NCBI GenBank assembly: GCA_015680685.1
Contig: MNCI01013669.1
Coordinates: forward strand, 23,334-87,333
Length of the DNA stretch: 64,000 nucleotides
Reading direction: 5' to 3'
Source: Gnetum montanum
Taxonomy: Eukaryota; Streptophyta; Gnetopsida; Gnetales; Gnetaceae
In this document: positions 57,540-64,000 of the stretch, piece by piece
Layout: the number at the start of each line of letters is the position of its first letter
Position numbering within the stretch: position 1 is the first letter of the stretch
The notes under the pieces: generated by a model
Seen by the model: only the letters and a program-made list of their open reading frames with translations
The model's database searches: none
What the model was told of the DNA's origin: nothing
Made by a program: the position numbers and the translations under genes

Positions 57540-60375
57540 TGGAACTCATGTGGTTCTTGGTGGTAGTGGCTCCTCCATAGGCTTCTTTCCCTTATCTTGT
57601 GCTCCAGGCTTTGGAAATGGATATTTTTGAAGGAGCGCCTAAAGATTTTCTTCCTTTGTGTGGGGATCATGTGCCATCCATGCTAATGTTCCAATGTTTG
57701 ATAGAGTTAGCACCTCACATGGACAGGGCAGTTGTAGGAACATTTGATTAGCTTTGACGTACCATGCCACAAACAGCTGATGTTCCTCCTCATAGGCCTT
57801 AGCTTTGTCTCTAAATTCTTGATAATCTATGAGTCATCAAGCCAAGTTTGTTACAACATCCTTTTGACCTTGGTAGCTATCTTTTACCACCTTTAGTTCA
57901 GAATTTTCTACCTCTAATTTTTGTAAATCTTTTTATGTTCAGAAAACTTTGTTTCATATTTGGCATAGGTGGAAGCTACCTATTTTTCTATGTCGGTCCT
58001 CAGGCATCCTACTGTTAACATGGCCAAGTTGGCATACTGTAGGTTTTCCAACTCCATGTATTCTATGACATTCTAGATCTGTAGGTTCTAGCTCTTTAAT
58101 TTTGCTTGGTGAACAAAGGTGTAAGTGTCTAATATGGCCTGCTAATCAATGTTTTGAGCACTAAAAGAGTTGATGTGGGTCTTAGCCATATGGATCTCTT
58201 TTTCAATGATCTCCTTATATGTTCCCACCTGATCCTGGAAATGCTTCTTTAATTTTCATGTCACTTAGCTTCGTTTCTCCACACTTTTATTTCAATGGTT
58301 GTATTCTAATGAATGGCACGTACCTCCTCCTTTGAAAGGATCCTATTCTCTCTGGCTAAGAGACTTATTTCTTGGTTTACTCTTTCTAGTTGTTCTTACA
58401 TTTGCTAAAAACTTTCTTTAAGAACATTCTTTTGTTTTAAAACTGTTGTCAACCAAATATTTTTGGTAGCAAAGAGTTTATTTTCTTCCTGTAAGGCTTT
58501 GAGTGCTTTTACATGTGCATATGTTTGAGCCTATGCTTTTGAAGCATCCCAATTAGCTTTCTCCTTTTCCATTTTCACCCTTTTATTCTCCTCTAATAAT
58601 TTATTTAGTTACTTTGTCCTAAATAACTCTATCTAATTGGCTGGAATAAGTTTGGATGGATCCTACTGTTCAGCTTATAGGGCAATGAACTTCTCCTAGA
58701 GTCTTCTCAACTCATCTTCTACATGTTCAGCCCTAATCTCAACCATAACCAACTTTTTATTCATGGAAATGAGGTTTGATTGTGTTATTGTGACATCTTG
58801 GAGGGATGTAAACTAAGGACATCATTACTTGTCTTGTTTGTAGCAAACAATCTAGATTATCCTCATGTTCCACAATAGTCATCAAGGTACCAACTACAAC
58901 TTGAGCATCATGTGCTCTTGTGAGATCTACCAGTGGCATAACAAGGACATTAAATAAATCTTGGTGTTGCATGACCACCATTATGGCACCTTCACTAGTT
59001 TCCAATTGTACTTGAAATGGTGTAGCATTCCTAGAAATCTATTGTGACCAATGCAACTCCCCTCCCCCTGTTTGTATTATGACCTCACCCCTTGCATGAT
59101 CAATTGAGATGGTGGGCTATACAAAATTTTCAATCACCTTGAAGAGATTGGCCTCATCATGACTTCCCTAACTGACCATTTTTGCAATGGCCTTGAGATG
59201 ACTCATCAATGGTCGGTAATCTTGCGGTGGTGGTGGTAGTTGGTCCTACTGGCTCATGGGCTGTGTGTTGGGCCTTGCGTCTTGTTGTTAATTGAGCCTT
59301 ATGTCTAGAAGTTGGCTAGGCCCTATTTTTTGAGGTGTAGTGGACCTAACATTCTGCTTCTATTTAGGCTCTAGTGTCTCACCAACATCTTTTCTTGGTG
59401 CTAGTGGCTTTAGTAATTTGCCATATGAAGCATTTTGAGCCTTTCTGAGGACATCATTAGTGTACCTCAGAATTCTAGCATGTTAGCATAGCTTCCTGAT
59501 TAGACATGAAAAGAGAAATGAAAACTTTCTTATCTTGCATTCTTCAAACCGGCTTAACATTTCTATTAGATACAAATGGGACAAATTGGCATCAACCTTG
59601 CCCATCAAGATTGCACTTCCTCTAGTTGCATAGGTAGAGATCCTGTTTAGCCCCTTTGTTGGAAAGATGTGATAGGTGCTAATTTTAAAATAAATTATCT
59701 TTAAGGGTCAGTTCTCCATATGTTTTATCTTCTTTTCCATACATCCTCTTTAGCCATACTTTTCTTGCATCAGCATCGAAGTAGGTGCACAGATGAGCAA
59801 CTTTGAGCCTTGTATTCAAGAAATTTAGAACTTCTGCAATGGCCTTTGTAAAGAAATCAACTAAGATTTCACCAATGTTGGTAGTGATTCCTTCCTCTTT
59901 ATTATGCCAAAATTGATAGGTTTTCCCCAAATATCATTCTCCACTTTCCAAGAGGATAGGCAATAGTGGAGATCCCTTGAGCTGATCTTTGACCGACTCA
60001 AGAAAAAATTTGGTAAAAGGTCTAAAAATTAAGTTTCACAATCACTACAATAGATGTGGACCTTTCCCAAATGGCTTGAACACATTGTAACCCCGCTAAG
60101 ATCAAGCTCCTTCTCTACCTTTCAGGAATTCTACTATGATGCTTTGTCAAACTACCCATCAGGGACAACGTAAGATGTTATCCTTGTTCAGGTACCCTAC
60201 CTTCTCCACCTTCTACTTGATAGAATTATGTAGTAATAGGGATTTCTTGATGGATGCTAAACAATTATGCCTCTTGTTCTGCATGTTCTGTGCAAGGTCC
60301 TTGGTCTCTACCTCTCCTTGGGCATTTGGCTGCACCTTGAGAGTGTTCTCCCTATTTTCATCATTTAGGGGCCAT
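57540..60375 (-). pseudogene. ORF3 of element B: coiled-coil protein of unknown function, degraded
   Basis: About 945 codons from ATGGCCCCTAAA (60,375, directly after ATTACAG) to near 57,540, with stops. The N-terminal conserved block (59,685-59,930) reads 'IGEILVDFFTKAIAEVLNFL', 'LCTYFDADARKVWLKRMYG' and 'KTYGELTLKDNLF', homologous to element A at 8,764-9,110. The middle is poorly conserved. The C-terminal part (about 58,250-58,740) is clearly coiled-coil-like: 'ALKALQEENKLFATKN' and 'QLERVNQEISLLARENRIL', i.e. hydrophobic residues every three to four positions among Gln/Glu/Lys/Asn. The tail (57,446-57,670) is basic. Its presence in two diverged elements at the same place, with similar length, shows it was a real gene of this lineage. 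Function and family are unknown. Confidence 0.65.
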
Positions 60376-60399
60376 CTGTAATCACACCGAGATCAATTA

Positions 60400-62440
60400 T
60401 TAGTGAGGTCCTTTAACAAAGTTTAATTATCTTATACCTTACTCATTTCCTTTAATAAATTTTGAATTCTTGCTTAGTGTGATTTCAGAGTTAGAAATTT
60501 TTCAAAGAAATTCCTCTAAAAGTTTTAATGTTAGGCCCAATTTGATTAGGTAACTCCAATAATAATTTACATGATTTGGGTGAAGGAAGAAAATTAGTTT
60601 GGCATGAGTTCTTAACATTTTTTAATATTTCTTACCTCTATGATATCCTTCAAGTGATAGCAAATTTTGAAAATGTTATACATGAATTCTACTGTACCCC
60701 TCCCCCACGAGTAAGTTAAACACTCCAGGTTTAAGTAGGTTTTATTGGAAGGGAAATTGGAGTGTTAATGAGCAATATATTGACGATTAAATTTTAGACT
60801 TGCAATGCATGAAAAATCATGGAAGGATATTGTAACAACTCCCCTTACATCAATAGTTGAAAATGACTTCTACGTGCATGGCAAGCCCATATATATAGGT
60901 TTTATAGAGGTGATATCGTGTACATGATAGCACATACCTGATATCACGTGGAACCCTATACCAGGTACCCGATATCACATCCTATCTAGAATAGGGTACT
61001 TAGTAAAATTGATGAATTTTTAAGTTTTCACAACCAAAAATGAAGGATTTGAGGTAGATTTGAAAGATTTGGGATAATGTTAAGTGGACATTAAGGCACC
61101 AAAAGTGTAAAGAAGTGGCATTATACAATGAAGTTCTTAAATAGGGCGAGAAAAAGGGACATGTAGTGGTGCAAAGGAACATTTGGTTGAAATAATGATA
61201 AATGAAAGAATAAATTCAACAATGTAGTACTTGGAGGGTATAAGATGATGTGGTAGTGTGCAACAAGTACAAATTACAAAAGTCACACAAGTGGGTCCTC
61301 CCCAAAGTAGGTTCCAACCTATCATGCCCTTGTGTAACCAGATCTTAAAATGTCTATAGGCACTAGAAGCATTAAATGCAATCCAGACCAATGCAAAAAA
61401 ACACACACATGTTAAATACCACTGTGATGAGGTATAAATTCTATGCCACACAAGACACAAGTTAGAAATACTTGGATAGTGGGATGAGATGAATCATAGA
61501 AGGGATTGCAGAGATCAAGATGTGAGGTAACTTATCCTAGGCATAATGAATCCAAAGTTTTGTGCATGATTAAGGTACCATTAGCCTTTCACTCCAAGAT
61601 CAAAACCAAGTCCATACCTCTAATCAATGACATTGCATCATTTCATCCCAATGATAGATAACCATAAGAGCATCACAACAGCAAGGTGTACGATCACATG
61701 GTGTTTTGCATAAGGGAGGAGTGATTTGAATTGTCCGCGACATGTTTTCCTTAATTTTTTATTTTTTATTTTTTCCCTTTTCTATCATTCTTATTTCTTT
61801 TCTTTTTCTTCTTTTTGCCACCTTGGCACTTTTCCTATTCTAAAGATGATCCGACGAAGTTTCCAACCTTCACGCATGGGTGCATGTCTTTCCAGTGGGA
61901 CCCTTTAGAATAGCATTGGGTTCCTTTATTAAGTTCTTTTATAACAACTCCTACTCCCATTTTTCATTAGATCTATAAGGATCTTAGTACAACCAAGCTA
62001 CATGATAGCACATACAGAGGTCACCAAAGAGAATCCACAAGTCCCCTTAATGTCACACCCTCACCATTCCCTCTTAGTCCATCACTCTTTACTCTAGGCA
62101 TAATGAATACAAAGTTGCTTTAAGTTTTAATAATAACAAGAATACCATCATACCTAGAGTAGAACCTCTTATTAATGGAATGGATGGGTGGATGTTGTGG
62201 GCTCACTGCCCAAATGATTACTCCCCTATGACTCAATAGCATAGAACAACATCTTAACCGATAGGTCACATGAGTATTTTATTCATAGATGAGATCATCC
62301 TTAAAAAGATAAAATGAAAAATTGAAAAAAGAAAAAATTGGAAAGGAAAGAAAATAAATTGTAAAACCAAATAAAAGGAAAAACATTTACTAATTCTACT
62401 CATTAGAATGTGGGGTATCCCCCATGACTAAACCTTGGAT
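60400..62440 (-). other. Element B spacer between gag-like region and ORF3
   Basis: This noncoding stretch contains the internal promoter block. Stretches match the spacer of element A in order: the pyrimidine tract 61,745-61,815, and CTTATTAATGGAATGGATGGGTGGATGTTGTGG near 62,170 (A: near 11,190). The minus-strand frame at 61,137-61,460 does not resemble known proteins. Confidence 0.5.
60885..60990 (-). promoter_or_regulatory. Internal LTR-like promoter block upstream of ORF3 (element B)
   Basis: The minus strand has TATA box CCTATATATATG (60,888-60,899), and immediately upstream a GATATC array: GTGATATCGTGTACATG, CCTGATATCACGTGG and CCCGATATCACATCC (60,910-60,982). Motif, order, spacing and orientation match the promoter of LTR B (57,237-57,340). 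ORF3 starts about 510 bp downstream. It reads as a second promoter dedicated to ORF3; activity is inferred. Confidence 0.55.
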
Positions 62441-62449
62441 CATGGTGAT

Positions 62450-63640
62450 AATTAATAAATGAAAAGTTTGGATCCATGCATGTTGGAAATATTAGGGTTT
62501 GGTCATATCCAAACCGCTAGGTGTCTTTTTATGTGGTGGTAGGAATGTATCCAAATTTAGGTTCACACAATTGATTAAAGTAGGCATAGTGGGGTAGATT
62601 ATAAGATGTGGTCATGTGATAAGAGGTTGACCCACTATGGCACCCATGACCATAAGATGGTATGCAAGGATTGATATCCCTCCTCACGTTGTCATATCCA
62701 TTGGATCGCATGGTTGTTGGAGTGTTGATTAGTGGCTTCGATAAGGTAACAGGAGGTGTTGAGTTCAAAGAGGAAGGTGCATCATAGTATTGGGCTTGTG
62801 TTGAGTTAGAGGATGCAGTGGTTTCAAAATCATACTATCTTTTCCTACGGCCATGCCTAAAGAAAGGATGTTTTTGATGTGGAGGACTCCCTCTGTTGTT
62901 GATAGTAGTAGCACAACTAATGTTCACTGGTTTGTGTTGTGGTGCAAAACCTTCCAGTACTACTCATGGCGATGTAGAAGGAGGTGAAGGATGCGAATAT
63001 TGAGAGCAAGGAGAAGTGTAAGGAACATGAGGTGGTGATCCTATGGGAGAGGACATGGGTTGATAGTATTTGGGAGAATGATAATGATGAGGTGAAGAAG
63101 AGGATGTTGATCTAGTTGGAGAAATAGGATGTTGAACATAATAAGCACTTTGTGTCGAGGCATACGAAGGTTGAGGCTAGTTTGGCAATGTCTTCCCCAT
63201 CACTGGGTGTTTTGCCACTATGGTTGAACACAGTACTTCTGTATGAAATTTGGATGTAGCATTCTTCTCCAATGCTCATGTAGATGTGACAAAATTAGGC
63301 CTTTGGGATGATTGTACAGGAAAACATCGCACTGATACTTCTGATTTGTAGTTAAGCCTCTATCCTTATTTCCTTTAGTCCTTCTTTTTGATTGTCGAAT
63401 GGTGTTCTATCCCATTTCTTAATTTTTCATCCTCTATTTGTTCTGGTTATCAGAGTGATCTTGTGTGGTTTCTCCTCCAATAATATTTTCATATTCTCCA
63501 TAGTTTTCATGTACCAATTCCATCATCTTATTAATCTTTGCCTTGATGTCATCTAGTGATTTTAGTATTGGCAAAGATGGGAATGATTCCACCTCCTTGA
63601 AATGAGTTGATTTCTCCTCTTCATGATTATGGGTCTTCAT
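62450..63640 (-). pseudogene. Element B gag-like protein, Pro/Tyr/His-rich, degraded
   Basis: The minus strand begins with a possible start at 63,640 (MKTHNHEEEKSTHFKEVESF), continues through an acidic and charged segment ('LKSLDDIKAKINKMMELVHE'), then after stops a long Pro/Ser/Tyr/His-rich part: 'SYASTQSAYYVQHPISP', 'SSSPHHYHSPKYYQPMSSP', 'HVPYTSPCSQYSHPSPPS' (62,950-63,190). A further open part is 62,529-62,768 ('SYGHGCHSGSTSYHMTTSYN'). A similar HHYYHSEYYR-type segment occurs in element A at 15,060-15,320. No zinc knuckle is seen. Assignment to gag rests on position; it could be another accessory ORF. Confidence 0.45.
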
Positions 63641-64000
63641 TACTTTAAGAGTTTGGTCCTATTAAAATCTTTCAACATTCTCCCATTTCGTTATTGTTGG
63701 CGACCGTTTGGGACGCGACCAGCAACGAGTGTCCTTGAACAGGATTTAGGTGCCTGCTAGTCTCTGGCAACACCAAGGCCCAAATACCTCCAAATAAACT
63801 CAGTAGTTAATGTGAGTATGTGTGTGTGCTGTTGTGGCATGCTGTTGTAAGAAATGTAACAATTGCATTGCGTGTAAACTACAAATGACTTACTTTAAAG
63901 AGATTCAGCCAACTTTGCCAAGTACTGTGAGTTCTTGAAAATTTCCTATTTTGTTCAACTACCTAGTCTACGTGGTCCTTATAATACCTACTTGTAACAA
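63641..64000. other. Upstream region of element B gag, CpG-rich patch
   Basis: 63,688-63,735 is unusually rich in CpG (TTGGCGACCGTTTGGGACGC, CGACC, CAACGAG) in a CpG-poor window. 63,755-63,776 on the minus strand reads TTGGTGTTGCCAGAGACT, a poor match to the primer site of element A with three bases missing. The following bases do not match LTR B, so the 5' LTR is not confirmed. A GT-rich run lies at 63,815-63,830. Confidence 0.35.

Larger units (their letters stand above)
56535..64000 (-). mobile_element. Gypsy-family element B with ORF3, pol absent
   Basis: This relative of element A runs off the right end of the window. From left to right (3' to 5' on the minus strand) it shows the 3' LTR (56,535-57,380), ORF3 (57,540-60,375), an internal promoter-like block (60,885-60,990), a spacer homologous to that of A, and a gag-like Pro/Tyr/His-rich region (62,450-63,640). 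Where A has integrase, RNase H and RT between spacer and gag, B has nothing recognisable, so pol appears deleted. The 5' LTR and primer site were not found before the window ends. B may be a deletion derivative or a non-autonomous gag-plus-ORF3 type; one copy cannot decide. Confidence 0.65.

Noticed and set aside
63755-63776. Primer-binding site of element B
   Set aside because: TTGGTGTTGCCAGAGACT lacks three bases of the element A site and the sequence beyond it does not match LTR B, so the site is not accepted.

Overview
The window looks like intergenic DNA from a very large plant nuclear genome. It is about 70% A+T, has no intact protein gene, and consists largely of old nested retrotransposons carrying stop codons and deletions. 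The age and nesting suggest a gymnosperm (conifer-like) genome. That assignment is inference: no host marker gene is present. All longer open frames lying over recognisable homology are pieces of degraded transposable elements. A possible captured host fragment (CCR4-type deadenylase) lies inside one element.

Layout. (1) 1-29,470: a diverged modular repeat, here called family X (modules a-b-c-d-e, unit about 3.8 kb, module d amplified to seven copies). Three insertions interrupt it: gypsy element A (6,429-17,809, minus strand), a Ty1/copia element H (21,358-25,412, plus strand, 5-bp target duplication) and a GC-rich poly(A) retroposon (25,972-26,329, perfect 16-bp target duplication). Removing each one rejoins family X. 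(2) 29,470-36,114: AT-rich, no supported gene; a possible LTR-like promoter lies near 35.2 kb. (3) 36,115-40,853: LTR element D (minus) with both LTRs, primer-binding site and polypurine tract but no gag-pol. It holds a CCR4/EEP nuclease pseudogene and two minisatellites. (4) 40,854-43,735: Ty1/copia remnant G (minus), followed by an LTR-like sequence F and an A/B-type lone LTR (C). (5) 45.65-45.95 kb: hAT transposase C-terminus. (6) 49.37-50.18 kb: LINE 3' end. (7) 56,535-64,000: element B (minus), a relative of A that keeps ORF3 and a gag-like region but lacks pol.

How the parts relate. A and B belong to one Ty3/gypsy group. A has a tRNA-Asp-type primer-binding site and an Athila/Tat-like pol. 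Both carry an extra long ORF (ORF3, about 2.8 kb, coiled-coil) between pol and the 3' LTR, the position of env-like genes. Upstream of ORF3, both carry a TATA-like box with an array of short repeats. In B this closely resembles the TATA-plus-array block of the element's own LTR, so ORF3 may have had its own LTR-like promoter. Several LTRs here carry such arrays next to TATA, with a different motif in each.

Assembly caveats: N runs lie at 15,530-15,648 and 36,716-36,977. Four single-N joins are flanked by direct duplications of about 42-60 bp that look like unmerged contig ends.
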